From an archaeon (GTDB lineage: Archaea > Thermoproteota > Nitrososphaeria > Nitrososphaerales > UBA183), in contig JAKASI010000004.1 in the NCBI GenBank assembly GCA_021828185.1, positions 62,001 to 126,000 on the forward strand: a stretch of 64,000 bases of DNA. Reading direction: 5' to 3'. The position numbers and the translations under genes were made by a program. Shown one piece after another: positions 33,034 through 41,782 of this stretch. Numbering within the stretch: position 1 is the first letter of the stretch; each line of letters begins with the position of its first letter. Below the pieces are notes generated by a model. It searched no databases. It worked only from the letters and a program-made list of their open reading frames with translations, and had not been told where the DNA came from.

Positions 33034-34245
33034 GTGCAAACGTCGGGGCCAAGTCGGACGGGAAAGATCTCTGCTATCATAATCGCGGTGCTCATCGGGG
33101 TGGCTTTCTTCGCCTACTACGAAGGAACACAGCAGCCTGCAGCCAACGCGTCAGATCTCAGCAGCCTCCAGTCGAAGCTGGCGAGCCTAGAACAAGTCAA
33201 TCAGGCACTTCAGTCCCAACTTGCCTCGACGTCAAACCACACTCAGCCTTCTCTGGGGGCGCAGAGCTTGTACTCCACGGTATCCCCAAGCGTAGTCACC
33301 GTGCAGGGGTACGAACTGACGACCCAGGCTTCTTTCTTCGGCCCGGTGTCTTCGCTGTCCGAGGTGCAGGGCTCGGGGTTCGCGGTCTCGTATCAGGGGT
33401 CCTACTATATCGTCACGAACAACCACGTCGTCAGCGGGGTCTCGAACATCACCGTCACCTTCTCCGACGGCAACGCCTACCCCGCTTCGGTCAAGGGGAC
33501 CGACCCCTACAGGGACCTTGCGGTCCTGAGCGTCCAGGCCCCAGCCAGCGAATTCCACCCTCTGACGGTAGTGGGCTCCCCCCAGGCGGTCCAGGTAGGG
33601 GAGACGGTCTACGCCATCGGGAGCCCCTTCGGGCTGTCCGGGTCGCTCACTGTCGGGGTAGTCAGCCAGGTGGGGAGGACCATCACCGAGTCGAACACCC
33701 AGTTCGCGATTCCGGACATCATCCAGTTCAGCGCTGCCATCAACCCGGGGAACTCTGGGGGTCCGCTCCTGGACTCCGGGGGTGAAGTGATCGGAATCAC
33801 CACGGCTGCGGTGAGCAACTCGCAGGGGCTCGGGTTCGCCATCCCGGCGAGCACGCTGTCGAAGGAGCTGGGTCCCCTCATCACCACAGGGAACTACACC
33901 CTCCACCCCTACCTCGGCATCACCAGCGTCGATATGACATACCAGCTGGCCCAGGCAGCGGGAACCAACGTCACCTATGGCATCATGGTGCAGACAGTCG
34001 TCAGCGGAGGCCCAGCTTCGACCGCAGGCATCCGGGGCGGAACGAGGAGCGTGACCGTCGAGGGGCAGTCCTACCAGATCGGCGGTGACATCATAGTCTC
34101 CATCAACGGCGCGAAGGTAGTCAACTCCGATGCGCTGGTATCCTACCTGGAGGAGCATGCCATCGCCGGTCAGACGGTCCAGCTAGGGATAATCAGGTCG
34201 GGAACCCCCATGACGATAAATGTCACACTTGGGTCTCTGCCGTAG
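33034..34245 (+). CDS. HtrA/DegP-like membrane-anchored serine protease with PDZ
   Basis: A 403-residue protein. A signal anchor at about residues 10-28 (ISAIIIAVLIGVAFFAYY) is followed by a short coiled coil, a trypsin-like domain with His131 (NNHVVSG), Asp161 (YRDLAVL) and Ser241 (NPGNSGGPLLDSGGEVIGI), and a C-terminal PDZ (IMVQTVVSGGPASTAGIRGG, then GGDIIVSINGAKV). HtrA proteases handle misfolded extracytoplasmic proteins, which fits the many secreted proteins nearby. GTG start set by the TATA-like box at 33003. Confidence 0.92.
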   Translation: MQTSGPSRTGKISAIIIAVLIGVAFFAYYEGTQQPAANASDLSSLQSKLASLEQVNQALQSQLASTSNHTQPSLGAQSLYSTVSPSVVTVQGYELTTQASFFGPVSSLSEVQGSGFAVSYQGSYYIVTNNHVVSGVSNITVTFSDGNAYPASVKGTDPYRDLAVLSVQAPASEFHPLTVVGSPQAVQVGETVYAIGSPFGLSGSLTVGVVSQVGRTITESNTQFAIPDIIQFSAAINPGNSGGPLLDSGGEVIGITTAAVSNSQGLGFAIPASTLSKELGPLITTGNYTLHPYLGITSVDMTYQLAQAAGTNVTYGIMVQTVVSGGPASTAGIRGGTRSVTVEGQSYQIGGDIIVSINGAKVVNSDALVSYLEEHAIAGQTVQLGIIRSGTPMTINVTLGSLP

Positions 34246-34329
34246 CTGGACGCCGGCGGCTGATGGGACCGGCTCGGGGCTTTCCATCGGGTCATCCGAG
34301 CGGCGCGCAGATCGGGGGCGATATCGTTA

Positions 34330-34659
34330 TTGCAACCAGAGTTCGAAGCCGCCTTCGCTTTGGACGCCTTTGAACGGCTCCTCTGGTGGCTCTTCGCAGG
34401 GAGTGCCGGGGCGAAGACGAGGTCAGAGGTCCTGAAGGCCGTGAGGGAGCAGCCGAGGAACGCGCAGCAGCTTTCCCTGGCTCTGGGGCTCGACTACACG
34501 ACGATCCGCCACCACCTGAGGGTCATGCTGGAGAATCACATAGTCGTCACCGAAGGGGAGTCGTACGGCAGGCTCTATTTCGTCTCCGACATGATGGAGG
34601 CGCACTGGCCGGCCCTCGAAGCAATACTTGAGAGGACAAGGCAGGGGGGCCGAAGATGA
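34330..34659 (+). CDS. winged-helix regulator (ArsR-like)
   Basis: A 109-residue winged-helix protein: LWWLFAGSAGAKTRSEVLKA, recognition part NAQQLSLALGLDYTTIRHHL and wing NHIVVTEGESYGRLYFVSD. Start TTG 34330, just after TATCGTTATTG. It overlaps the next gene by 4 nt (ATGA). The pairing with a four-helix membrane protein mirrors the 28561/28242 pair and suggests a membrane-coupled regulator. Confidence 0.75.
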   Translation: MQPEFEAAFALDAFERLLWWLFAGSAGAKTRSEVLKAVREQPRNAQQLSLALGLDYTTIRHHLRVMLENHIVVTEGESYGRLYFVSDMMEAHWPALEAILERTRQGGRR

Positions 34660-35108
34660 CCGTGCAGGCTCCCGCACCGGAGGCGCAGCCTCAGCAGTCA
34701 AAGAAGGGGACGACGAAGCTGGTCGTCCCTCTCGTCTGGGCGGTCGGGATATTCCTCGGGGTAGTCCTGTCCTACGCGGTCCCGCTCCCCTTCCGGTTCG
34801 GTCCGTACGGCTTCTTCGACGAGTTCAGGAACCTCCTCATCCTGCACACGGTCCTCTCGACGGTGATCATAGCCCTCCAGCTTGCCCTGGTCATAGTCTA
34901 TCTGAGGGTCTACGCCGACACCGGGGCCAGGTTCGCGCTGGGGATACTCGTCGTGATGTCCGCCCTGCTCATCCAGTCGGCCTTCCAGTCCCCTCTCCTT
35001 CTCGGGTTCGTGGGGACCTATGCCATCTCGTTCGGGCCGTACCTGACTTCGGCCGACCTATTCACGATCGCGGCGTACTCGGTGTTCCTGTACCTCAGCC
35101 TCGAGTAG
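34656..35108 (+). CDS. four-helix membrane protein paired with a winged-helix gene
   Basis: A 150-residue protein with a Pro/Gln-rich N terminus and four hydrophobic segments (LVVPLVWAVGIFLGVVLSYA, LILHTVLSTVIIALQLALVI, FALGILVVMSALLIQSA, LFTIAAYSVFLYLSLE). Translationally coupled to the regulator upstream. Possibly a membrane partner of that regulator, by analogy with other archaeal pairs; the family is not identified. Confidence 0.65.
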   Translation: MTVQAPAPEAQPQQSKKGTTKLVVPLVWAVGIFLGVVLSYAVPLPFRFGPYGFFDEFRNLLILHTVLSTVIIALQLALVIVYLRVYADTGARFALGILVVMSALLIQSAFQSPLLLGFVGTYAISFGPYLTSADLFTIAAYSVFLYLSLE

Positions 35109-35253
35109 CCACGGGGCGCTCTGGTCGTGGCCATGAGACGACTCCGGTTCTGCCAACAAGAACAGCGGGAGCGCTGCTCGAATTCTCCATCGCGCGACGT
35201 TGAATCCTTGTTCTCTCGGCTAGAGCTAAACCACCCGGCCTGGGGGGTATGCC

Positions 35254-35739
35254 ATGCGCATGGACGAGGCGACCGACCCTGCGAAGACGACCAAGGGGAC
35301 CGGAAGGCTCCTCAGGGCGGACACCCTCGTGGGGGTGGTCCTGTTCGCTATCGCCGTCGGCGGAGGGGTGCTCTTCGGAATGTCATTCACAAACCCCGGC
35401 GGGACCACCACGACCCCGACCGCACCGAAGGAGTACGAGTTCCCGACGGCCGACGCCACGTCAACCATCTCAGCGGCGGTCGGGGAGGTCTTCCTGGTCC
35501 AGCTGGAGTCCAACGCCGGGTCCACCGGGTTCGACTGGAAGGTCACCTGCAGCGGCGGGATCCAGTACATCAACTACACCTCGGTGTCGACGTCCACCGT
35601 GATGATCGGCGGGGAACTCAGGCACTACTACTTCAGAGCCCTGACGCCCGGCAACGAGTCCATAACCCTCCAGAACATGCGGTTCTTCGACCCCTCACAG
35701 ATCGCAGCGACCATTGAACTCAAAGTCACTGTGACATAG
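35254..35739 (+). CDS. membrane-anchored chagasin-like (I42) protein
   Basis: A 161-residue protein: one N-terminal transmembrane segment (TLVGVVLFAIAVGGGVLFGM), a short linker, and an Ig-like domain with chagasin features: VGEVFLVQLESNAGSTGFDW (the NxxTGxxW loop), a central GGELRHYYFRALTPGNESIT and a final strand. Chagasin-type proteins inhibit papain-like cysteine proteases; here it would face outside. It is the second such domain in the window (see the S2P tail at 22335). The start ATG at 35254 is followed closely by another ATG. Confidence 0.7.
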   Translation: MRMDEATDPAKTTKGTGRLLRADTLVGVVLFAIAVGGGVLFGMSFTNPGGTTTTPTAPKEYEFPTADATSTISAAVGEVFLVQLESNAGSTGFDWKVTCSGGIQYINYTSVSTSTVMIGGELRHYYFRALTPGNESITLQNMRFFDPSQIAATIELKVTVT

Positions 35740-36264
35740 AGCCTGGCGAGTCGGTGGCCGACCACCTGCCGATTGAGCTACCGCTCTGCGCGGTCGTTCC
35801 CACGGTCCGCTAGCTGCGCTATAGGTGAACGTGACTTCGATTTCGCAGGTCAGGGCGAGGGTGGTGTCGTTGTACCACTCGCCGAGGAAGGTGCGGGTCC
35901 CGGTCATCCCGTTCGGGAAGTTAGCGAGGAGCCACTTGTCCGTCACGCCGGCCGACCTGTCCGGCTGGCGACACATGGGGTGAGGGGCCTGTTTCCCATC
36001 CATGAAGAGGGTGAAGTTCGTCCCTGGGGAGCTGAACCCCTGCTTCTGCTCGGGGGTGGTCCCCTTCGGCCATGGGGCTGCCCATCCGTGCTGGATGTGG
36101 AACAGCGTTTTGGCTGCGAGGGTCGTGGTGGACGGGCAGGTGGGGCTGGGGTGCGGCATCGGCTGTCCCCCAGCAGTGGGGGGTGAGGCGAAGGCTGGAA
36201 CGGTCACTGCGAGCGTGTGGGTCACGAGGAGCGCTCCTGACGGCAGGAGCTTCAACTGTCTCAT
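35695..36264 (-). CDS. secreted protein of unknown function
   Basis: A protein of about 189 residues with a signal peptide (KLLPSGALLVTHTLAVTVPA, then FASPP) and a beta-type body containing TTTLAAKTLFHIQHGWAAPW, GTNFTLFMDGKQAPHPMC and TRTFLGEWYNDTTLALTCEI. The last about 45 residues lose this character and run into the convergent chagasin-like gene with a 45-bp overlap, so the natural stop may have been lost by mutation or indel near 35820. The ATG at 36264 directly precedes the signal sequence. Family not recognised. Confidence 0.6.
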   Translation of the reverse strand: MRQLKLLPSGALLVTHTLAVTVPAFASPPTAGGQPMPHPSPTCPSTTTLAAKTLFHIQHGWAAPWPKGTTPEQKQGFSSPGTNFTLFMDGKQAPHPMCRQPDRSAGVTDKWLLANFPNGMTGTRTFLGEWYNDTTLALTCEIEVTFTYSAASGPWERPRRAVAQSAGGRPPTRQALCHSDFEFNGRCDL

Positions 36265-36482
36265 TAGACAAACGCCCTACGGTTCTGACAAGTCCCAAAC
36301 ATGATTCGCACGCCTGGCGAACGTATGCCTCCTGATGGGCCCCTTTCGGTTGAATTCAGGGTTGGCCGAGTCCCGAATGCACCTCCGCTCCCCGGAGATC
36401 CTCTGCCGTGGCGCTCTCGTGAGTGTTGGTGGCAGCGGATCGCCCATCGGGTAGCGGAGCCTCCCCGGGCGCAGCTCTCAGC

Positions 36483-36770
36483 TCAGCGAGGGAACGAGAG
36501 GACACGCAGGATCGAGTTGACGAACCTGTAGCACTGAAGCTTCGCGATGTAGAATCCGGCGACCACGAGTATGGCGAGTTCTACAAGAGCGAAGTTGAGA
36601 GACAGGGCAAGAAGCACCGGAGGGACGAGCGCGAATCTCCCTCGCTTTGTGGACGTGATTACGCCGGCCACAATGTCAAGAGCCCGGACCTGGATCCGCC
36701 TTGCCTCCGCCCCTGCCTTCGCCTTCCATCTGTCGATGGCCTTGCGGGTGGCGGCAGTGCTGACTTTCAC
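36483..36770 (-). CDS. small membrane protein
   Basis: A 95-residue protein with a basic N-terminal helix (RKAIDRWKAKAGAEARRIQV) and two close hydrophobic segments (RFALVPPVLLALSLNFALVE and LAILVVAGFYIAKL). A TATA-like GGATATAGAG lies about 42 nt upstream of the ATG at 36770. No family recognised; moderate confidence from hydrophobic pattern and promoter. Confidence 0.45.
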   Translation of the reverse strand: MKVSTAATRKAIDRWKAKAGAEARRIQVRALDIVAGVITSTKRGRFALVPPVLLALSLNFALVELAILVVAGFYIAKLQCYRFVNSILRVLSFPR

Positions 36771-36900
36771 ATCGAGCTCCGACTCCAGTTCCCTGCCTGC
36801 GGACTCTCTATATCCGTTGTGACCACGCGCGAGTCTGCGGCCATCCCTCCTTGGCCTTCCCGATGCCGACGAGGGACGGCAGGTTTGTCAGCTCACACGT

Positions 36901-37065
36901 CTAGATCGTCACGAAGTTCTCCCGATGCACTCCCACCTTCCCCACGACGGGGACCCCCGCCCACACGGAGCCTTTGTCCGATTTCTGGAGCCCGTGGCCT
37001 ACATGCCACCTCTCCTTGACCCCGGCTCCGCAGCGCGGGCAGCGTTTGCGACCCTGAGGTATCAC
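36901..37065 (-). CDS. possible short zinc-ribbon protein
   Basis: From GTG 37065 the frame encodes about 54 residues with a CPRCG ribbon half (RKRCPRCGAGVKERWHVGHG) and then KSDKGSVWAGVPVVGKVGV. Third positions are strongly G/C, as in real genes nearby. The open frame extends to 37281 but the upstream part is acidic and unlike the rest. A plus-strand frame (36925-37206) with one hydrophobic segment (GVIFLLLIAYVFFIIYAT) competes; I favour the minus frame for 36901-37060 but am not sure. From 37210 to 37437 I see only a promoter region. Confidence 0.35.
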   Translation of the reverse strand: MIPQGRKRCPRCGAGVKERWHVGHGLQKSDKGSVWAGVPVVGKVGVHRENFVTI

Positions 37066-37437
37066 AATACCAAGCGTACCTGGCGGTGCTTCGGAGGCGC
37101 CGCTGCATGCGGGGTCATATTCCTGTTGCTCATCGCCTACGTCTTCTTCATCATTTATGCCACCTCTGAAGCCTGCCTGGGGCGCACGACTGGAGACACC
37201 GCATGACATCTGGCCGTGCGAAGCACGGCATTCCAAAAGTGAGGTTTGTCTTCCAGTCACCCTTGGATCGGCGGGCTCCATGGGCCCTAACCGGTTCAGC
37301 CGACCCGTCGCTCCCTTCTCGTTTCATGCGAGGGTGGCACCCGTCTCGTCCGCCCTATGGCTAGTGTGAGGTATGGTGCCCGGCTCTATTCCTGAATTAC
37401 TATTCTCCCTTTATCTGCGGCACCATCGCCTCACGGC

Positions 37438-38061
37438 GTGAGGCGCTTCCGAGGGGCGTCGGGAAGGGCTGGCAATCAGGGCGGGAGGGGCGTCACTCTG
37501 TTCGCGGCAGGCTTCTGTCTCTTCGGAATGGTCGTCGGGGGCGCCCCGACAGCGATCATGGCGCCCGCTGCAGGGGCCGTCGGGAGCCGGCAGGGTCTCA
37601 CGTTGGTCGCCGGGCCGGACGCCGAAGCGACGTGCGCGGCATACCCATGCGCCACGGTCTCTTTTCCGAGCCCGACCCAGGCGTTGGTCTCCTTCAGCGT
37701 CGGAATAGACTCCAAGGAGAGTCTGCAGCCGGCCACGTACTACACCGACCTCATCGCGATCACGAACCCCACGGAAAGCATCATTTCGATATCGTCCGTC
37801 CAGGTGTCAGGACTCGCCGATACGAGGCCGGGTGACCCGGGCGCGATAACGGTGTTCTACTGCCAGTTGCAGACCAACAATCCACAGACTGGATGCGGGA
37901 GCTCGTTCATTGATAGGTCATCGACCGGGGGTTACGCTTTCCAGGGAGCGGACCAACTTGCCCCAGGCGCCACCAGGTATCTTGAGTTCGCAGGGTTCGC
38001 CGGCACAAGCGCCCATACAGGGGACAAGATGTCGTTCACAGTGGAGGTGACCGCCGGTTGA
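37438..38061 (+). CDS. TasA/AbpA-like secreted fibre subunit (first of cluster)
   Basis: A 207-residue secreted protein with a signal segment (VTLFAAGFCLFGMVVGGAPT) and a beta-sandwich body. It shares with the genes at 38636, 39371 and 41783 the order: VAGPDAEATCAAYPCATVSF near the start, PATYYTDLIAITNPTESIIS in the middle, a VFYC motif, and ATRYLEFAGFAG late. This resembles camelysin/TasA proteins, which polymerise into extracellular fibres by strand donation, and the archaeal bundling-pilus protein AbpA. The GTG at 37438 begins the unit; its stop overlaps the next gene. Confidence 0.65.
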   Translation: MRRFRGASGRAGNQGGRGVTLFAAGFCLFGMVVGGAPTAIMAPAAGAVGSRQGLTLVAGPDAEATCAAYPCATVSFPSPTQALVSFSVGIDSKESLQPATYYTDLIAITNPTESIISISSVQVSGLADTRPGDPGAITVFYCQLQTNNPQTGCGSSFIDRSSTGGYAFQGADQLAPGATRYLEFAGFAGTSAHTGDKMSFTVEVTAG

Positions 38062-38468
38062 CGAACGCCCTCGACGAATTCAACAAGTGCAGGTGCGGTC
38101 GAGGGACCTTCCTAGTCCCCGGCACCGCCTCGCTGCGGACCTGCTCGAAGTGCGGATATCTGGCAGAGTTCTGCAGGTGCAAGAGGGTCGGGCCCCCGGC
38201 TGTGCTGAGGAGGGTGCGGTCTCCAGACCTGACGGACAGGACGAGGGCCATCGTCGGCGCCGCCGTGTTCGCTTCGATGGCGACCCTGTTCTTCATCACC
38301 TTATTCTCGTCCCCCTTTGTCGCCATAGTCGGGCTGGGGATCCCACTCGCCCTGAACGGGTCCTTCTTCGTAAAGTGGTTGACGGACAACCCCACGGTTG
38401 CTGAGGAACCGCTGGTAGTCCCCGAAGTTGCGAAGGCCGAGCGGCGGCCGTTAGTTAACACTGGTTAA
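38058..38468 (+). CDS. zinc-ribbon two-helix membrane protein
   Basis: A 136-residue protein starting at TTG 38058, overlapping the previous stop. The N-terminal half has cysteine pairs (CRCGRGTF, CSKCG, CRCKR) forming a probable zinc ribbon; the C-terminal half has two hydrophobic segments (TRAIVGAAVFASMATLFFIT and FVAIVGLGIPLALNGSFFVK). Translationally coupled to the first fibre-like subunit, so a role in its export or assembly is plausible, but only by position. Confidence 0.6.
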   Translation: MTNALDEFNKCRCGRGTFLVPGTASLRTCSKCGYLAEFCRCKRVGPPAVLRRVRSPDLTDRTRAIVGAAVFASMATLFFITLFSSPFVAIVGLGIPLALNGSFFVKWLTDNPTVAEEPLVVPEVAKAERRPLVNTG

Positions 38469-38635
38469 CCAAAACCCGGACCCTAAGGGCCTAGGCGCCG
38501 GCTCACGGCATATTGCATGGGACGGTCCGGCAAACCCTAGGCACTTGCCGAATTGTCAAAGAATCATAACAAAATACTGACTTTAGCGCTATAATGCATT
38601 TATCCACAATAATCCTCGTGCGAATTCGAAGAAAG

Positions 38636-39283
38636 ATGTCCAGAATGAAAAATGGACTAAAGGCACTATACGGTTCGAAGGCAGGGAAGATACTCCCAGT
38701 CCTCATCATAGCAGGCCTCGTAGCTTCAGCCAGCGCATCGGTCTTCGTCGTCTACTACGGCAACGCGACAGCGACAGTCAAGACTCCCGACGTCCAGCTC
38801 ATTGCCGGAGGCGACGCATCGAGCTCGTCGTCCTACAAGCCCACTGTCAGCGTCTCAAACACAAGTGACTACGCGTCGATTGGGATTACTCTATTCCCCT
38901 CTGCGTTCAAAGCAAACCCGATCGTCGCTCCGCAGCCCGGCATATACTATACCGATCTCTTGGAGGTGAAGAACACGGGAGCAACCACACATGATGTCAA
39001 TTCTATCGCAGTCACAAATGTTGTTGACTCGAGCTCATCGCTTGGGGAGATCGACGTATACTATTGCCCAACTCAGACCAACGCCCCCACTACCACGAGT
39101 TGCGAACTCTACAAGATACTTACGGCAGGCGCGTCTCCTGCGACCGGAAGTGTGACATTCCCGGTCACCCTTGGGACATCCTCTCCAACGAATACCAACT
39201 ACATAGAGATTGTAGCGCACGCAAAGGCTGGCGCCACCGTTTCATCCACAGTAGCCTTCGACCTACAGATATCGTGGGTATAG
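38636..39283 (+). CDS. TasA/AbpA-like secreted fibre subunit
   Basis: A protein of about 215 residues. Signal segment ILPVLIIAGLVASASASVFV with an Ala-x-Ala-type end, then YYGNATATVKTPDVQLIAGG, the N-terminal strand expected to be donated to a neighbour subunit. The body has YYTDLLEVKNTGATTHDVNS, IDVYYC and NYIEIVAHAKAGA. ATG 38636 follows a purine-rich GAAGAAAG; CTATAATG lies at about 38589-38596. The start is set here because upstream residues are unlike the family. The DNA around the promoter is AT-rich. Confidence 0.7.
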   Translation: MSRMKNGLKALYGSKAGKILPVLIIAGLVASASASVFVVYYGNATATVKTPDVQLIAGGDASSSSSYKPTVSVSNTSDYASIGITLFPSAFKANPIVAPQPGIYYTDLLEVKNTGATTHDVNSIAVTNVVDSSSSLGEIDVYYCPTQTNAPTTTSCELYKILTAGASPATGSVTFPVTLGTSSPTNTNYIEIVAHAKAGATVSSTVAFDLQISWV

Positions 39284-39370
39284 AGGAGACGGAAGTCCTT
39301 GGAGCCCACTTCCCAAGCGGCGTGGCCGCTACGGACCCTCAGAAGTAGGGCTCAGTCTGGCCACTCCTTT

Positions 39371-40012
39371 ATGGTTAGTTTCATAGGGAAGACATTCGGG
39401 CACATATATCACGCGAGATACGGCAAGGTGCTCGTAGTGGCTTTCCTGCTTGCCCTGGTGGCAACTGCGACAGCTACCGTATACGTGTTCTACTATACGG
39501 CGGGAACTGCGACGGTACAGGCGGCAGACGTGAAGTTCGTCGCCGGCCCGGACGTGAGCGGCTCGTGCTCGGCATACCCCTGCGCTTCGGGGAGCGTGGA
39601 TTCGACCGGAGATGTGCTAACCGCCACGATAAGCTTCTTCCCAGCCAACACTGGCGCCAGTCCGATACCTGCGACCTACTATTCCAACTTCGCCCAGCTC
39701 CACAACAGCGGTTCAGGAGCTCACTCCATCAAGAGCGTCGAAGTAATCAACGTCGGTGGGACCACCGCGGATCTCGGAGGGATTGTGGTGTACTACTGCA
39801 CATCCCAGACCGAATTCAGCGCTTCGGGTTCGCCAGTCTCTGCCTGCGTTGGCAGCTTCACGATAAGCTCCGGTTCGGGTGGGAGCCTGACGGGAACGTA
39901 TCCGCAGACGATCGCAGCCTCGGCAACTCAATACATCGAGATAGCGGCCTACGCGGCGAGCTCTGCCACCACCGGGTCGGTCACCTTCCAAATCGCGGTG
40001 CAGTGGGTGTGA
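39371..40012 (+). CDS. TasA/AbpA-like secreted fibre subunit
   Basis: A protein of about 213 residues, a close relative of the genes at 38636 and 41783. Signal segment VLVVAFLLALVATATATVYV, then FYYTAGTATVQAADVKFVAG, the cysteine-containing SGSCSAYPCASGSV, PATYYSNFAQLHNSGSGAHS, VVYYC and TQYIEIAAYAASS, ending TFQIAVQWV. The ATG at 39371 directly precedes the basic signal N-region; upstream codons are noncoding. The conserved SAYPCA cysteines probably form a disulfide outside the cell. Confidence 0.7.
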   Translation: MVSFIGKTFGHIYHARYGKVLVVAFLLALVATATATVYVFYYTAGTATVQAADVKFVAGPDVSGSCSAYPCASGSVDSTGDVLTATISFFPANTGASPIPATYYSNFAQLHNSGSGAHSIKSVEVINVGGTTADLGGIVVYYCTSQTEFSASGSPVSACVGSFTISSGSGGSLTGTYPQTIAASATQYIEIAAYAASSATTGSVTFQIAVQWV

Positions 40013-40123
40013 GAGTATGGCTATGTTCCCGACGGGGCTCGTAGCCAGTTCTACAGTCCCCCATCGAACGACAGTACGACGTTCCGTCCGGGAGGGCCCA
40101 GTGGGGTCAGATGGTGGAATTGA

Positions 40124-40681
40124 TTGAATCCGAAGGTCAGGAGAGGACTGAAGTACGCGGAATACGCAGTCGTGACGGCCCTCCTTGTCCTGTCTGTCTA
40201 CGTGGCGGCGAACTACGCATTTGGGATTCAGACGATCTATGTGGTGAGCGACAATCCGAGCAGCATGTCTCCCACGATAAACTACGGGGACCTGGCCCTC
40301 ACATTCAGGACGCCGTTCTCGACCCTGCACGTGGGGGACATAGCCTTCTTTCACGACCCGAGGGGGAACCCTGGTATCATCGTGCACAGGATAGTGTGGG
40401 AAGGGACGTGCGGGGGGGAGCTCTGCTTCCGCACAAAGGGGGACAATAACGTGACCAACCCAACCCCTGATCCGTGGAACCTGACGGCGCCGTATTATCT
40501 CTCCCAGGTGTTCCTTGTGGTCCCGTTCGTCGGTTATCTTTCGCCGGCCTTCTGGGGGTTCAGGGGGGTCGACGTCCTGCTGCCCTACGCCTTCATAGGG
40601 CTGATCCTCTTCTTCGTGTGGTACGGAAGGAAAGTCGAAGCCATGGAGGCAGAGGCTGAGAGGGTGGAGACCATTGGCTAG
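40124..40681 (+). CDS. SipW/Sec11-type signal peptidase I
   Basis: A 185-residue membrane signal peptidase of the archaeal/ER type. Ser47 lies in the box SSMSPTINYGDLALTF, His88 in GIIVHRIVW (His in place of the bacterial Lys), and an Asp in RTKGDNN near 107. Hydrophobic segments flank the catalytic part (VVTALLVLSVYVAANYAFG and LLPYAFIGLILFFVWYG). Location among TasA-like subunits parallels the SipW-TasA operon of Bacillus, so it probably processes these subunits. Start TTG 40124. Its end overlaps the next gene by 8 nt. Confidence 0.88.
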   Translation: MNPKVRRGLKYAEYAVVTALLVLSVYVAANYAFGIQTIYVVSDNPSSMSPTINYGDLALTFRTPFSTLHVGDIAFFHDPRGNPGIIVHRIVWEGTCGGELCFRTKGDNNVTNPTPDPWNLTAPYYLSQVFLVVPFVGYLSPAFWGFRGVDVLLPYAFIGLILFFVWYGRKVEAMEAEAERVETIG

Positions 40682-41780
40682 CGGATTCGCCCCTGAGTTC
40701 CTGATTCTCCTTGGTATCGACATCTTCCTAGGGGCGAGCATCCTCACCGTCCTGCTGGAGAAGCACTTCCCCGGGTCGTACCCCTACATCCTTGAAGGGG
40801 CAGCCCTGATTGGGTTCGCCGAGCTGATGTCGGGTCCCTCTTTCCTCACCTCGCTTTCGACTGAGCTTCAGTTCTGGTACAGTTTCATCTACGCCATGAT
40901 TGCGGTGCTCTCGCTCTTCGCAACCAATCTCTACCTCCTCTTCTTGCGGAGGCGGACGTTCGAAAGCGCCGTCATAGGCATCTGCGGGACAGTCCCAGCG
41001 GGTCTTGGCATCCTCTACTTCACGAGCGCCTTCGTCAACGGCCTTACAGTAAGCCTTCCGTTGGTGCCGGTGATACCGATAGAGGGGGTCTACGCAATGT
41101 TCGGGCTCAGCATCGGTTTGGTGGTCTTCTCGCTGGTCCTGTTCGGCCGCAGGACCGGGCCCGCGTCCAAGCCCGTGCACGAGACGCCAATCCCGGAGCC
41201 CTTCACGCCCGCCTCTGGAGAACACACCCAACTCATGGTGATAGGGCACCCCGAGAAGAAAGAGGAGTCGCGCCTGTCTTCGACTGCCGCCGTCCCCGGC
41301 GAAACCGAATCGCCGCAGACAGCAAAGACTGTGCCTCCTCACAAACCTGAAACCACAGAAGACTCCTCAGCTGCAGGAGGTACTCCGACAAGAGGGCGAA
41401 CGACCGCAAGCAGTGCCGCCATCTCGACCACAACTCCGCCTCCGCCCAATTCCTCTACCCCCCCCACAATGGAAGAGTGGGTCCAGAATACAGGCACGGT
41501 CCTGGTTAGGAAGGCCGAAGTCACGGGCTACAGTAGAAGGCTTCTTGACTCCATCAGGTTCTTCGAGAAGGCAGTCGACCACCCTGCCAGGCTCGACCCA
41601 ATGGCGGTGGCAGGCGTTGTGAACGGTGCCAAGACGGCGTACCTGACCCCCGCCGGGATGCTCACGATCGAAGATTCCGCGGGAAAAACCATCTCCGTGA
41701 GCCTATTGGATATCTCTACGGACGAAGCGCTTCGAGTCATGAGAGAAGCCATGAAGGGACTCAAAGAGGCCGAAGACTAG
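40674..41780 (+). CDS. polytopic membrane protein with Thr/Pro linker and C-terminal domain
   Basis: A 368-residue protein from TTG 40674. About five hydrophobic segments fill residues 1-165 (FLILLGIDIFLGASILTVLL, FIYAMIAVLSLFATNLYLLF and others). A low-complexity Thr/Pro/Ser stretch follows (about 170-260), then a soluble domain of about 100 residues (NTGTVLVRKAEVTGYSRRLL, then GAKTAYLTPAGMLTIEDSAG). The linker plus domain suggests a platform or anchor. Overlap with the signal peptidase gene and position between fibre subunits suggest a secretion or assembly role; no family is recognised. Confidence 0.65.
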   Translation: MASGFAPEFLILLGIDIFLGASILTVLLEKHFPGSYPYILEGAALIGFAELMSGPSFLTSLSTELQFWYSFIYAMIAVLSLFATNLYLLFLRRRTFESAVIGICGTVPAGLGILYFTSAFVNGLTVSLPLVPVIPIEGVYAMFGLSIGLVVFSLVLFGRRTGPASKPVHETPIPEPFTPASGEHTQLMVIGHPEKKEESRLSSTAAVPGETESPQTAKTVPPHKPETTEDSSAAGGTPTRGRTTASSAAISTTTPPPPNSSTPPTMEEWVQNTGTVLVRKAEVTGYSRRLLDSIRFFEKAVDHPARLDPMAVAGVVNGAKTAYLTPAGMLTIEDSAGKTISVSLLDISTDEALRVMREAMKGLKEAED

Positions 41781-41782
41781 CA

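Noticed and set aside
35715..35810. tRNA-like 5' half on the minus strand (TAGCTCAATCGGCAG, an A-box match)
   Set aside because: No matching D-stem closure, anticodon arm or GTTCRA T-loop at the right distance; the segment overlaps two gene ends. Probably chance.
36925..37206. Plus-strand ORF with one transmembrane segment
   Set aside because: Competes with a minus-strand zinc-ribbon frame with stronger GC3; kept only as an alternative in that entry.
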